Shown here piece after piece: positions 12,912 through 22,316 of a DNA stretch of 25,485 bases. Within the stretch, counting starts at the first letter, position 1, and each line of letters begins with the position of its first letter. Below the pieces are notes generated by a model that was not told the origin of the DNA, searched no databases, and saw nothing but the letters and a program-made list of their open reading frames with translations. The translations under genes were made by a program, and so were the position numbers. Origin of the DNA: a virus; the IMG/VR virus record IMGVR_UViG_3300025543_000187, positions 1-25,485 of that record. One strand, given 5' to 3'.

Positions 12912-15307
12912 TTATCTCCTGTAGGTGTTTTTCTTCCATATTCACCAGAACTGATTTGTTCTAATTTAATACGTCTTTTGCCTAGTATACTAGCCAGAGC
13001 TTCTGCGGCATTTCTAATTATTTTTTCTCTTTCTGCAGAACTTTTCGCTTCTATACCTTGCAGAGCACTTAAAGATTTTCTTTCTCCGTCTGAAATCTGA
13101 CCTCCGAAAGTAGATTTTAAAGAAGCTAATGCATTACTACTTAATATTTGTTCAAGTTCCATGGTAGCTATATATTGAGGGTTTTCAGGATCCATTGCAC
13201 TTAAAAAGGCTGTTTTTGAACTGTCATAAAAACTTTTGCTGAAAGCTATTTCATTCAACTCTAAAGCTTTATCTAACAGCATTAATGAAGATTCAGCTGA
13301 TTCAATTTGAGTTTGAGTGTCTGCTTTAAGGTTTAATTCACCTGTGCTTAGAGTGTCAACTTGTTTAGTTAGAGCTTCAAGTTCTAAAGCAGCCACTGCT
13401 TGTTCTCTTTCATAATACTCTTCAATGAAAGTATTATATGCAGCACCTGTTAACCCCATATCAGTTGCTATTTTAGCTGCTGCGGACTTAGGTTTACCTG
13501 CTTCGTATACTCTCTCACCAGCTATGACAGCAAGATCAAATTCCCTATCTTCAACTTTCTGTAATTGATCCCTCTCGTATTCTAATAGCTCTGCAGCCAT
13601 GCCACGTTTCCAATCTCTTTCAGCAGCACCTGCAGCGGTAGCTGCTGCTAAATCATCTTTCAAATAAGTTAAATTAAATTCTGCTCCTTGCATTAACAGT
13701 GCATCTGAAGCTGATTGAGCAGCTCTTTTATCTGATTTGAAACCAGCCAATGCTTCGTTAGCTAAGCCTAGGTTCTCCATGAAATGACCACTCTGAGTGG
13801 GTTTACCGAATGCAGCAGCTAGCCTAAACCATTTCTCAGATTCGCTAGGACCTTGTGCTGCAGTATCTGCTGATCGTTGTAACATAGCTGAAAAATCAGC
13901 TCTAGCAGTGTCTAATGCTGCACGAGCGTCTGAGGTTGCAGTGGAAGAAGGCATAGCACTATTAGCTAACATCATTTGCAAATCAGCAATATTACTATTA
14001 GAGTCTTGAATATTATTTAAATTTGCTAATGCTAACTCATCTAAGCTTGGCACATCAGTGACCTCTTCTAATGATTCATCATCAACACTCACCTCGCCAG
14101 CTTGTGCGTAACCTCTAACTTTTCCACCTTCTGCATTAAACCAATTAGATGGATTCCAACTAGACTCAGACCAGCTCCAATCGCCACCATCATCATTGTA
14201 CGTACTGTTCATGGTTCCGCTATAATTGTCGTCATCGTCGGGAACAGCTACGGTTCCTACTTCCCCATCTTCGTCATACGTTAATGTTCCATCAACATAA
14301 CTTGCTCCGTCCCAAGGAGTAAATAAATTAGCAAGATCTTCAGTAAAACTATTGTTACCGTAGATTTCTGCTTGTTCGGCAGCAGAGTTAAGAATTGAAT
14401 TATGAGTTTCAAAAGGGTCAGTGGGGTCGTCATCATTGGTGTTTATATTGGTGGTGGCAGTAGCGTTTGATAAACTTAAATCATCAACATTAATTACATC
14501 ACTATTGACACCATCAACACCGAACCCATCCACCCCATCAAAGATTATTTGACCATTTTCATCAAATTCATAACCGGATCCTGGGAGGTTACTTAAATCA
14601 ATTGTACCAGTTAAAGATGAATTTATTGAAGTGGGGAAATCTACTTGAGCTACATCAATGATCCCACCTTCAGTATTTGTAGCTCCTACCCCAGTACTGG
14701 TAGTTCCGTATATTGGATTTTTTAAAACATTGCCGTAATACTTACCTGACTGCTCCATTATAGCCTGATTACCCGTATTACCTATGCCTGTGCCGAGAGT
14801 AGGGGCTATGCCTTGAATAAACGCATTCCTAGCAGCTTGAGGGTTAGTTAATTGTATGCCGTCATCACCCTCCATGTCAAATGTTGTGTAAGGCTGCACT
14901 GCTGCCCCACCAGCTATGATTTGTTCTTCTGTACGATTAGGTCCTAAGTATTTATCAAATAATTGATCATAATTTTCAGGCTGAACCTGTTTCTGAGTTT
15001 GAAACTGCTTTGCGGCATACATAGGCGTACCTTGCATCCGCTGATCATAGCTTCCTGAATAAGTGTCATAAGCAGCTTTATCTGCATCGTAGGCATCTTT
15101 TTTAGGTTGATAAACTGTTAATGCGTCTTGATATTCTTTTAATATTTTGGCTCTTTCTATAGCCTGAGGACTTCCCTCAGGAAATGCTTGCGCAGTAAAT
15201 ATAGGTGCTTCAGGAGCAGGTCCAGGATCCTTAGCTCCTACATATCCAGCTTTACTAGCAGTGCTTACACCATATTGGTTCATTAATCTTTTTAAATTAT
15301 ATCCCAT
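12908..15307 (-). CDS. Large virion-associated protein with acidic linker
   Basis: The 799-residue protein has three parts. The N-terminal helical region (1-130) is rich in Tyr, Gln and Ala. The long low-complexity Asn/Asp/Gly/Thr region (about 150-420) contains runs such as NTNDDDPTD and VPDDDDNYSG, which could bind calcium or stay unfolded. The helical Ala/Glu-rich C-terminal half contains SEKWFRLAAAFGKP and ALASLKSTFGGQISDGERKS, which I recall from internal virion proteins of marine phages. It lies in the run of large structural genes, with AGGAG ahead of its ATG. Function is inferred as a virion core or ejection component. Confidence 0.6.
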   Translation of the reverse strand: MGYNLKRLMNQYGVSTASKAGYVGAKDPGPAPEAPIFTAQAFPEGSPQAIERAKILKEYQDALTVYQPKKDAYDADKAAYDTYSGSYDQRMQGTPMYAAKQFQTQKQVQPENYDQLFDKYLGPNRTEEQIIAGGAAVQPYTTFDMEGDDGIQLTNPQAARNAFIQGIAPTLGTGIGNTGNQAIMEQSGKYYGNVLKNPIYGTTSTGVGATNTEGGIIDVAQVDFPTSINSSLTGTIDLSNLPGSGYEFDENGQIIFDGVDGFGVDGVNSDVINVDDLSLSNATATTNINTNDDDPTDPFETHNSILNSAAEQAEIYGNNSFTEDLANLFTPWDGASYVDGTLTYDEDGEVGTVAVPDDDDNYSGTMNSTYNDDGGDWSWSESSWNPSNWFNAEGGKVRGYAQAGEVSVDDESLEEVTDVPSLDELALANLNNIQDSNSNIADLQMMLANSAMPSSTATSDARAALDTARADFSAMLQRSADTAAQGPSESEKWFRLAAAFGKPTQSGHFMENLGLANEALAGFKSDKRAAQSASDALLMQGAEFNLTYLKDDLAAATAAGAAERDWKRGMAAELLEYERDQLQKVEDREFDLAVIAGERVYEAGKPKSAAAKIATDMGLTGAAYNTFIEEYYEREQAVAALELEALTKQVDTLSTGELNLKADTQTQIESAESSLMLLDKALELNEIAFSKSFYDSSKTAFLSAMDPENPQYIATMELEQILSSNALASLKSTFGGQISDGERKSLSALQGIEAKSSAEREKIIRNAAEALASILGKRRIKLEQISSGEYGRKTPTGDK

Positions 15308-15316
15308 GATATACTC

Positions 15317-17065
15317 CTATGATGTTAAGCCTTTATATGTCGCAAACCCAGTGGCAATCTGAGACAGAGGTGAAGGATTATAAGTTGCCCCAGTAGTTGA
15401 ACCAGCTGTAGTAGTGGCAGTAGGAACAATCGGAGCCAGTCCTCTAATTTGAGTGCTGAGCCAATCCATGTTACGTTGAGGGTAAAGCTGTTCATCCATA
15501 AACTCTTTTTCAGCAGCACTAAGCTCAGTTTGTAATTGCTGCTGTTGAGCTTTACCAGCAGCTTCTAGAGCAGCTAAATCAGTATAAGTCATCGCTTGTT
15601 CCTGCGCAGCTAATGCGGCCATGTCATTTAATGCAGATTGTTGCTGTCTGTAATCTTGAGATTGCTGTGCAGCTGATGTTTGAGCTGCGTTTAGACCATA
15701 CTGCTGTTGGGATTGACCTGCTTGAGTTTGCATATTTGCAATATTAGCTAAATTTTGCTGCTCTTGTGAGCTTAATTGACCCGTAGTCTGAGCTAAGTTA
15801 CCGAGAGTAGAAGCCTGATCCCTTGTAACATTACTTAATGTTTGCCCTACTTGAGCTAGTCTACCTGCATCTTGACCTGTTAGTTGACCCATAGTCTGAC
15901 CAGCTTGCATTTGACGACCTGCATCCTGCCCAGTTAATTGACCTGCCGTTTGGGCAGCTTGCATCTGTCTGGCAGCGTCTTGGCCAGTTAATTGGCCAGC
16001 TGTTTGGCCGAGCTGACCATATTGGCTACCACCTTGAAGAACCCTAGATAAATCTGCACCTGATATACTACCTACCGATTGCCCTAATGAAGCCTGTCTC
16101 TGCTTATCAGCTGCAGATGCTCTAAGAGCTGACTCGTATCCTTGAGCTGCTAAAGGAGCTTGTTGGTTTAAAATAGCTTCTTGCGTATCTCTTAGAGCTC
16201 TGCTACCAAACTCACCCATACCTCTAGAGCCAAATTGACCAGCTTTAATAAAAGAGTCAGAGACGCCTGGAAGTAAATTTTCAGTTAAATTACGTGTTCC
16301 CTGCTTGGCTATAGTATCTAAAACATTTTGCTGGTAAGGATTCATATATTGATTGATATCTGAAACTGAAGTCTGAGCTGCCCTGCTGAAATAAGGATTA
16401 GCAGCGTTCAGAGCCTTGTCAGCTAATGCTTGTGCTGTAGTGCTTTGGGCTTGGTTTAAATAAGGATTGGCCGCGCTCGCACCGCTCATTTTAGTACCCT
16501 GAGTAAGATACGGATTAGCAGCACTCATACCACTCATCTGAGTGCCCTGAGTAATGTAAGGGTTAGCAGCACTAGCAGCACTCATATTGGCAGCGTCAGT
16601 TAAATATCCTTGACCTGCGCCTGCTATATTTAAAGCAGACTGTTGAGCCTGATCCATCATAGGTTGGGCACTACCTAAAACGCTAATCTCACCTGACCTA
16701 GCAAAAAGGTCTTGCCCTGCGTCTAAATTAGCTCCCACTAAATCTTTTCTCAAATAATCAGTTTGATCTTCTCTTAATTTAGTCGTAGTGTCTTGAGAAG
16801 ACAGGGTTTCCATACCAGTCTGAGCTTTGCCTAAATCTTCCTGCCCTATTCCTTGCGCTGCTACTATACCTGCGTATGCATCTTGTTGGAGTGGGCTTAA
16901 CCCAGCCACCGTAGGCATATCATAGCTTTCATATGGCTTGTTGGCTATATTTTGTGCCCAATTTATCTGATTATAAATTGCATCCTGCATCCACTTTGGT
17001 GTTTCAGTAGACGAAGTAGTGTAGGAAGTTGCGTTCTGCGGAGTGCCTTGAAATATGCTACCCAT
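15317..17065 (-). CDS. Gln/Ala-rich virion protein with two tandem repeat blocks
   Basis: The 582-residue protein has an N-terminal region with YDMPTVAGLSPLQQDAY (48-64), a motif I recall from marine phage structural proteins. A 16-residue repeat follows (SAANPYxTQGTxMSGx, from 165), then a conserved-looking QFGSRGMGEFGSRAL (277-291). Next is an 18-residue repeat (TxGQLTGQDAGRxxQxxQ, 355-444), then a long Gln/Ala-rich helical tail. Eighteen residues is five alpha-helical turns, so the repeat probably forms a regular amphipathic or coiled-coil helix. It is probably an internal or ejected virion protein. It shares TAATG with the upstream gene. Confidence 0.6.
   Translation of the reverse strand: MGSIFQGTPQNATSYTTSSTETPKWMQDAIYNQINWAQNIANKPYESYDMPTVAGLSPLQQDAYAGIVAAQGIGQEDLGKAQTGMETLSSQDTTTKLREDQTDYLRKDLVGANLDAGQDLFARSGEISVLGSAQPMMDQAQQSALNIAGAGQGYLTDAANMSAASAANPYITQGTQMSGMSAANPYLTQGTKMSGASAANPYLNQAQSTTAQALADKALNAANPYFSRAAQTSVSDINQYMNPYQQNVLDTIAKQGTRNLTENLLPGVSDSFIKAGQFGSRGMGEFGSRALRDTQEAILNQQAPLAAQGYESALRASAADKQRQASLGQSVGSISGADLSRVLQGGSQYGQLGQTAGQLTGQDAARQMQAAQTAGQLTGQDAGRQMQAGQTMGQLTGQDAGRLAQVGQTLSNVTRDQASTLGNLAQTTGQLSSQEQQNLANIANMQTQAGQSQQQYGLNAAQTSAAQQSQDYRQQQSALNDMAALAAQEQAMTYTDLAALEAAGKAQQQQLQTELSAAEKEFMDEQLYPQRNMDWLSTQIRGLAPIVPTATTTAGSTTGATYNPSPLSQIATGFATYKGLTS
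15734..16003 (-). repeat. Five-unit 54-base coding repeat (18 residues each)
   Basis: Residues 355-444 of the Gln/Ala-rich virion protein divide into five 18-residue units. The first three are nearly identical (TAGQLTGQDAARQMQAAQ, TAGQLTGQDAGRQMQAGQ, TMGQLTGQDAGRLAQVGQ) and the last two are diverged. Confidence 0.85.
16391..16573 (-). repeat. AANPY coding repeat (48-base units)
   Basis: Residues 165-212 hold three 16-residue units starting SAANPY, and a fourth AANPY follows at 221-225. The units are SAANPYITQGTQMSGM, SAANPYLTQGTKMSGA and a decayed third copy. Confidence 0.8.
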
Positions 17066-18891
17066 TATGCTACTCCTTTTAAATATTGAAGTGGTGATTT
17101 AGCATCTTTACTGAACTTACCTTTTGACAAGTTACCACCTTTGTGTTTTCTAACTGTTTTTCTCATATCGTCAAGCGCATTAGCACCAGCTTTATTTGAA
17201 CCGTCCCCTAATAAAGCCACTGTTTCAGCATCTATAACATATTCTCCGTCACTTAAATATGCGGGTATCTCATCAGACCGCCCAGTACCACGACCTTTAA
17301 CATACCTAGAGACTTGATTCAGCCCACCCATATTCATATTTATAGGACCTCCTGTATAATTACCTGCAGGTTCAGACATATTATAATAACCTTGGGATAT
17401 AGTTGGCATGTTATAAGCCATGTATGCCCCTAAAGTCATATTCGCATTATTAGCATCCAATCTCATTTTATCCCAATCCCAAGAAACTAATGGTCTATTG
17501 AAATATTCTTGCTGCTCAGGACTTAAAGAGCTTACTGCCTGAGTTACATCTTCTGGCGCATCTAAGGCACTGGCTGCGGTTAATGCTAATGTTGCAGTAG
17601 AAAATGGGTTTTCAGTGGCGTAATTCATCGCCTTTTGAAACATATTAGGTTCTGCAGTAGTATCTCCTGCCCCAGTGTTAACTACGCCCGCAGAAACAGG
17701 ACCTTTGAGTATTCCATTTTCATATACCTGCCCATTATAAATTCCAGAGACCATATCACTTCCAGGTCCTGTATACTCTGCAGTAACGTCTATAAGCTGG
17801 CCATTATCAAGCATGACACCTTCACTATTAGAGTAATCTATCATGTCAGAAGAGCTGGGCATTTCATTTTGAACTTCACTCAATACAGCGTTAGAAGGTC
17901 TGATATACTCTTTAGCTCCAGATAAAATACCTGAAGTTAAGCCTCCTTGAATAGCTTCAGTAGGTGAATAACCTGCGGTTAACATGTTACCGCCTGTGTT
18001 TACTCCAGATTGTAGAGCTGATTCAAAAGCATTAGTAGGTGCACCGCTAGGAACAGCATTCTTAAGGAGCTGCCCTCCTGCACCTTGAAGAGCTCCTGAT
18101 AAGAAATCACCTCCAGTAAGTTCTCCTGCGACACCACCAACTAAACCACTACCTAAGGTCGCTGCCATAGGTTGACTAAGACCTAAATTTAATCCTTCGT
18201 TTACGAAATTACCTGTTACGTCCCCTACTCCACCGCTAATGCCTCCCATTAGAGCACCTTTAAGTGGGTCTCCTCCAGTTATCGCAGCAGTACCTGCCCC
18301 TAATAAGCCACCGCCTACAACCGCAGCAGTTGTTCCAGTAAGACCTAGACTTGTACCTATAGCCGTACCCAAGCCAGGAGCAAAAACAGCTAAAGCTACA
18401 GGAAGAACAGTTTTAAATATTTTCTTAAGACTTTTATACTCTTGTATTCCGGTGTTAGGGTTTATAGTTCCTTGACCGCCCATCCTTCTGAGTATCTCAG
18501 CTTCACGAGGATTAATGTGAGCGAGCATACTGTCGCCACCCTGCCCTTGATTAGCTAATTTACGCCCAGCTACTGTCAAACCTCCTCTGGCAAAACCTTC
18601 AGCTGTTAAATTATCTCTCAATCCGTAAAGAGCTAACAATAAAGATATAATAAACACTGCGTCATACTGCTCAGGAGCATCGCCAGGATCTATTAATCCG
18701 TCTGCTATGGCAGCTTGAACCATTTCAGGGTAAGAGTTAGGATCTTGCAGAGCGATTTCTAACATCTGAATCGCTTCCATCAAATCTTCAGCTACAATCG
18801 GAGTGTTAGATAACCTCTTCTTTATTTCTTCTACACCTACTGCGAAATCTGGACTTGTTCTAGCGAACTCCATTAAGGTTTGTTCAATCAT
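17065..18891 (-). CDS. Large virion protein with glycine-zipper core
   Basis: The 608-residue protein has an acidic helical N-terminus (1-95) and then FARGGLTVAGRKLANQGQGG (100-119). MLAHINPREAEILRRMGGQG (122-141) follows, which I recall as conserved in marine phage structural proteins. A long Gly/Ala hydrophobic stretch (about 160-330) could span membranes. Near the C-terminus is GRGTGRSDEIPAYLSDGEYV followed by IDAETVALLGDGS, also familiar from that group. The build suggests a protein released from the capsid to help DNA cross the envelope. The end (KHKGGNLSKGKF) is basic. The function is inferred. Confidence 0.6.
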   Translation of the reverse strand: MIEQTLMEFARTSPDFAVGVEEIKKRLSNTPIVAEDLMEAIQMLEIALQDPNSYPEMVQAAIADGLIDPGDAPEQYDAVFIISLLLALYGLRDNLTAEGFARGGLTVAGRKLANQGQGGDSMLAHINPREAEILRRMGGQGTINPNTGIQEYKSLKKIFKTVLPVALAVFAPGLGTAIGTSLGLTGTTAAVVGGGLLGAGTAAITGGDPLKGALMGGISGGVGDVTGNFVNEGLNLGLSQPMAATLGSGLVGGVAGELTGGDFLSGALQGAGGQLLKNAVPSGAPTNAFESALQSGVNTGGNMLTAGYSPTEAIQGGLTSGILSGAKEYIRPSNAVLSEVQNEMPSSSDMIDYSNSEGVMLDNGQLIDVTAEYTGPGSDMVSGIYNGQVYENGILKGPVSAGVVNTGAGDTTAEPNMFQKAMNYATENPFSTATLALTAASALDAPEDVTQAVSSLSPEQQEYFNRPLVSWDWDKMRLDANNANMTLGAYMAYNMPTISQGYYNMSEPAGNYTGGPINMNMGGLNQVSRYVKGRGTGRSDEIPAYLSDGEYVIDAETVALLGDGSNKAGANALDDMRKTVRKHKGGNLSKGKFSKDAKSPLQYLKGVA

Positions 18892-18893
18892 TT

Positions 18894-19331
18894 CTAACTC
18901 CTACACCAGTCATGAGACATGTATTCTTCTTTTAACAAGCTATAAATGAACATGTCTTCGTCATTATCATAAGCCTTTCTCATTTTACCCTCTTTTTGAA
19001 ATCCTAAATGAGTTACAAATTTTTGACTTATTATATTTGATTCAGCTATTAATGCAGTGGCTCTAACTGCCTTTAATTTATTAAAAACTGTGTCGAACAC
19101 CCCATTAAATAAATCAACAGTTAATTTAGGTGTCGCCCAGCCCCTGTCTCCAGCTATGTTCAAATCTATATTTCTTTTAGTAAAATTAGTCAATAATACA
19201 ACACAAGTAAACTCATTATTTAAATTCACAGTTGAAAGAGCTTTAAATACGTTGGGAGCTTGTTTTAACCCAAGCCTGGATCTAGCCCATTTTTCAGCCT
19301 CATCTTCGTTATGATTACCAATATACTTCAT
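18894..19331 (-). CDS. GNAT-family acetyltransferase
   Basis: The C-terminal half reads KAVRATALIAESNIISQKFV, then THLGFQKEGKMRKAYDNDED and MFIYSLLKEE. This is the typical acetyl-CoA-binding and final-strand pattern of RimJ/RimL-like GNAT proteins (GF-KEG-MR). The preceding FTCVVLLTNFTKRNIDLNIA supplies the earlier strands. I chose ATG at 19331 (145 residues) because it makes an ATGA overlap with the upstream stop and gives the N-terminus MKYIGNHNED; in-frame ATGs at 19361 and 19370 would add 10 or 13 residues, and no start has a good ribosome site. It lies inside the tail and virion genes. Similar GNAT genes in phage structural operons have unknown substrates. It is not part of the DNA modification operon. 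Confidence 0.75.
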   Translation of the reverse strand: MKYIGNHNEDEAEKWARSRLGLKQAPNVFKALSTVNLNNEFTCVVLLTNFTKRNIDLNIAGDRGWATPKLTVDLFNGVFDTVFNKLKAVRATALIAESNIISQKFVTHLGFQKEGKMRKAYDNDEDMFIYSLLKEEYMSHDWCRS

Positions 19332-19579
19332 AGCGTTGTTTGCACAAACCTTTCTGCCCATTCTCTCCATTGACTAACATCATAGCCATAGGGATCTGGA
19401 AAATCTTCCACTAAATTAGTGGCTCTGTCGTATTGACTCGCCCAATCCTGCCACTTTGCAGGGTCTTCTAAAGGGTAATACGCACCAAAATTACTAAAAT
19501 CTGTAATCAAGCAATCTGCCCAGTCTTGTAAATTTATTCCAACTGGTAATGTTACGCTTAATCCGGTGTGTAATGTCAT
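19328..19579 (-). CDS. Small conserved protein of the tail gene region
   Basis: The 83-residue protein is acidic and aromatic-rich, with NLQDWADCLITDFSNFG (16-32), WQDWASQYD and a C-terminal QWREWAERFVQTTL. Small proteins with this DWA...WxxWA pattern occur next to gp10-like genes in marine phages. It may be a minor virion or assembly protein, but no function is known to me. It overlaps the gp10-like gene upstream and the GNAT gene downstream by four bases each (ATGA). Confidence 0.65.
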   Translation of the reverse strand: MTLHTGLSVTLPVGINLQDWADCLITDFSNFGAYYPLEDPAKWQDWASQYDRATNLVEDFPDPYGYDVSQWREWAERFVQTTL

Positions 19580-21114
19580 CCTAAATCCGTCCCATCACCG
19601 CTGTCAAAATGACCGATTATTTGACCCATTTCATAATCACCATATAATGCATTAGATTCAAATCTAACTCTTAACTCTCTTCTTTGTTCTTTCAACATAA
19701 CAATTTGTTCATAAGGTTGTGATGCCGTATCAGGAAATGTAAAAGTAGTCCCTATTACTTCAGGAGCCCTAGAATTAGCTCTACCTGTAACATTAACAGT
19801 CATGTCACCTGTTTGAACAAAATCAGGTTCTAACGTGGTTATTCTCAAATACTCATTTTTACCAGTAACTAAAGTTGATAAATCAGCTGTTTCAAAATAA
19901 GACTGTATCGGACTTACTACAGGACCATCGTATTCATCAACTTTGAATTCATGTTGCCACACTTTAAAACCTGAACCTCCAGGACCGCTAGTTGATTCTA
20001 CTCCAGTTAACACTGGGGCAGCAAAAGAATTATTAAAATGTCCTGCAGAGCGACCATTATTAGGAAGTTCAGTATCATACCAAGTATTTTCTCTAACATT
20101 GAACACTACCGCATGAGTACACTCAGTTGCAGTACCTTTAGGATAACACCACCATATTTCACCGTATTTAGGAATTTGAAATCCAAAACATTTAGTTTGT
20201 TGATCAACATTTATATTATCAAAGAAATAATTTAAATTCATTGTGTTAGGAACTTCCCTAACAACACCATTGAACATATAGAATCTATCAACGCCAACCC
20301 AATAAAAAACTCCGTCATAATCAACTACGCATTGAGGTGACATTATAGAAGTCCCAGTGGCTATAACATCATATTGAAATATAGTTGCTCCACCTACGAA
20401 TGTCGCTCTTAATACCGCATCAAAAGCCCAGAATAATCCTGCAGGAGCCGTACCTGAACCTGCTCTCATCGGCAGACCTTTAATTATTTTTTGCCCCCAA
20501 ACTCTGGCTAAACCTGAGCCTGTTCCAGTTAAATCAGTAGGTTGTCCTGCCACTGAATGCCCAATAACACCATCGGTGCCGTAATAAAATAAGTAAGGAT
20601 GGAGGCTGACTATACCTCCTGTTGCGTTAGCTCCCGAAGGTAAATTTATTGGGTTTAAAACACCCGTACCAAGAACTTCACCAAAGAATATTTGACCCCC
20701 TTCATCATTACATATGCAAGATAAATTAGGAGAAACGTGAGATATTAAATAATTTTGACTGGTTGAAGAATCATATTGGACGTCAAACATCCAAAGATTG
20801 TAAACGCTGTCTACAAGTGCAGAAGGAGTTCTATCAGTAACTATTGAACTATTACCAGTGGCGTCAAGGGTAAATCTATCAAGTGTCGTGGCTCCTCCTG
20901 AATGACAATAAACATAAGTCATTTGAGTGAATGTGGAAAACCCTCTACTTAACTCTTGAAGGTATTTTTGAGTTGTTTTAAAGCCTCCCATTTTACGAGG
21001 CAGACCTCTTTGCCAACGAACCCACTGCCCGTCAGTGTAATTGTCACCTTCAAATTTAGTACCGTCTCTTTTAATACCAGGAGAAGATTTTAAAACTGCT
21101 GTCTGGATGGCCAT
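19576..21114 (-). CDS. P22 gp10-like DNA stabilisation / tail hub protein
   Basis: The 512-residue protein starts with KSSPGIKRDGTKFEGDNYTD and WVRWQRGLPRKMGGF. Its body consists of repeated beta-blades, for example SLHPYLFYYGTDGVIGH, VVDYDGVFYWVGVDRFYMFN and KYGEIWWCYP, as expected for a beta-propeller. This matches the P22 gp10-like packaged DNA stabilisation proteins of short-tailed phages, which plug the portal after packaging and hold the tail spikes or fibres. The neighbours (adaptor, fibres) agree. It shares TAATG with the fibre gene upstream, with GGAGG twelve bases before its ATG. Confidence 0.75.
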   Translation of the reverse strand: MAIQTAVLKSSPGIKRDGTKFEGDNYTDGQWVRWQRGLPRKMGGFKTTQKYLQELSRGFSTFTQMTYVYCHSGGATTLDRFTLDATGNSSIVTDRTPSALVDSVYNLWMFDVQYDSSTSQNYLISHVSPNLSCICNDEGGQIFFGEVLGTGVLNPINLPSGANATGGIVSLHPYLFYYGTDGVIGHSVAGQPTDLTGTGSGLARVWGQKIIKGLPMRAGSGTAPAGLFWAFDAVLRATFVGGATIFQYDVIATGTSIMSPQCVVDYDGVFYWVGVDRFYMFNGVVREVPNTMNLNYFFDNINVDQQTKCFGFQIPKYGEIWWCYPKGTATECTHAVVFNVRENTWYDTELPNNGRSAGHFNNSFAAPVLTGVESTSGPGGSGFKVWQHEFKVDEYDGPVVSPIQSYFETADLSTLVTGKNEYLRITTLEPDFVQTGDMTVNVTGRANSRAPEVIGTTFTFPDTASQPYEQIVMLKEQRRELRVRFESNALYGDYEMGQIIGHFDSGDGTDLG

Positions 21115-22316
21115 TAGGGGAACGTGCCTCCATTTATATTACCTGCTTGAGCAATACCTAGCGCAGTCCACGCAGCTGCTTGGTTTGTGGCTTCAAACAG
21201 AGCTATACCTGTTGATGTACCTCCTAGATTTATTAAAGCTGCTCCTGCAGAAGTTGCCCCTGTACCACCTTGATTAACTTGTAAAGGTAAAGAAACAGTT
21301 GCCGTATCAGCATCTATAATGTCATTTCCGTCGCAGTAAAATATACCTCTTTCATTAGTAGCTAATACAACTCCAGTTTGACCAGAAACTTTAACTGTGA
21401 ATGTATGGCTTCCAGTAGTTCTATTATCTATCCAATATTGTTGAACCGTAGCAGGTATAATTATAGTTCTGCTCCCAGTTAATGTTCCAGTGAAGCGATA
21501 AGCTACCCTATTAAGTTCAGTCCCTGTTAATGTGTAATTACCGCTTCCAGGAACATCTATAACTGTGTAATCAAAAGCAAAAGTAGAAGACTGACCAAAC
21601 CCGATTGTGAAAAAGTTTGACCCATCACATGCTAAAATTGCTGATTCTCCTGGTTGAAAAGCTAAAGGAGAAACCCCATCCACCGTGGTAGAGCCTGGAG
21701 GAGTAGCTGCCAGCTGCCCTGATCCGGAGTTTCTAACATAAATAAACCAGTTATCAGTCACTACTGTCGGATCAGGTAAAGTTAACACGCCTCCTGCCCC
21801 TGTCCAATTAAACATTATTGCTCTAGAATCAGCAGTCGCTGTAAAATTACTATTGAACCCTGTTATTGGTACTGACTGAGAAAGTAATGCCCCTACTGCA
21901 ACAATACCTGTGCCTGCCAAGGCTGAAGCATTAGCACTAGAAGTTGTTGCCCCATATTGAAGTAGCTCCCAAGTACCATTGACAGTAGTGTTATTAGTTA
22001 AATATATCTGCCAAAGCTGCCCAGATGCTATTGAACCTACTTGAATACCACCAGCATTAAGAACAGTAAACGTATGACCACCTTTGTTGTTGAATAATAT
22101 AGTATTACCAGTTCCGCTTTTTGTCGCATCAGGTAAAGTTATATTCAACCCCGCAGAACTAGGAGTTACATCCATTATTCTAGTAGCTAAATTAACATTA
22201 GTTGAAGTTTCTTCTGGCCAGCTTAATACAATGTTCGCGCTTAAAGCAACTGAGCTATAGCTTATTTCACTTGGATATATATTTGCGCCACCAAAGACAT
22301 CGGTATAATTAGGCAT
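21114..22316 (-). CDS. Tail fibre-like protein with three beta repeats
   Basis: The 400-residue protein has three related beta-rich units around residues 50-120, 165-240 and 272-335. Each has an LPDxT-like turn (61, 180; IPATV at 287) followed by strands ending in motifs such as NKGGHTFTV or TGSHTFTV and then GQLWQIY, GESAILACDG or NERGIFYCDG. The C-terminus has LQVNQGGTGATSAGAALINL, the GGTGATxAxxAxxNLG motif common in phage fibre proteins. It is probably a trimeric fibre or appendage subunit binding the host surface or attaching another fibre. It shares TAATG with the adaptor gene. Confidence 0.7.
   Translation of the reverse strand: MPNYTDVFGGANIYPSEISYSSVALSANIVLSWPEETSTNVNLATRIMDVTPSSAGLNITLPDATKSGTGNTILFNNKGGHTFTVLNAGGIQVGSIASGQLWQIYLTNNTTVNGTWELLQYGATTSSANASALAGTGIVAVGALLSQSVPITGFNSNFTATADSRAIMFNWTGAGGVLTLPDPTVVTDNWFIYVRNSGSGQLAATPPGSTTVDGVSPLAFQPGESAILACDGSNFFTIGFGQSSTFAFDYTVIDVPGSGNYTLTGTELNRVAYRFTGTLTGSRTIIIPATVQQYWIDNRTTGSHTFTVKVSGQTGVVLATNERGIFYCDGNDIIDADTATVSLPLQVNQGGTGATSAGAALINLGGTSTGIALFEATNQAAAWTALGIAQAGNINGGTFP

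Noticed and set aside
15734-16003. Regularly spaced repeats that could look like a CRISPR array
   Set aside because: The 54-base periodicity is continuous coding sequence with no unique spacers and keeps one reading frame; it is a protein repeat.
18894-19331. GNAT protein as the acetyltransferase of the hypermodification pathway
   Set aside because: It lies about 12.8 kb away in the tail operon, and similar GNAT genes occur in phage structural regions; no link to the modification genes is visible.
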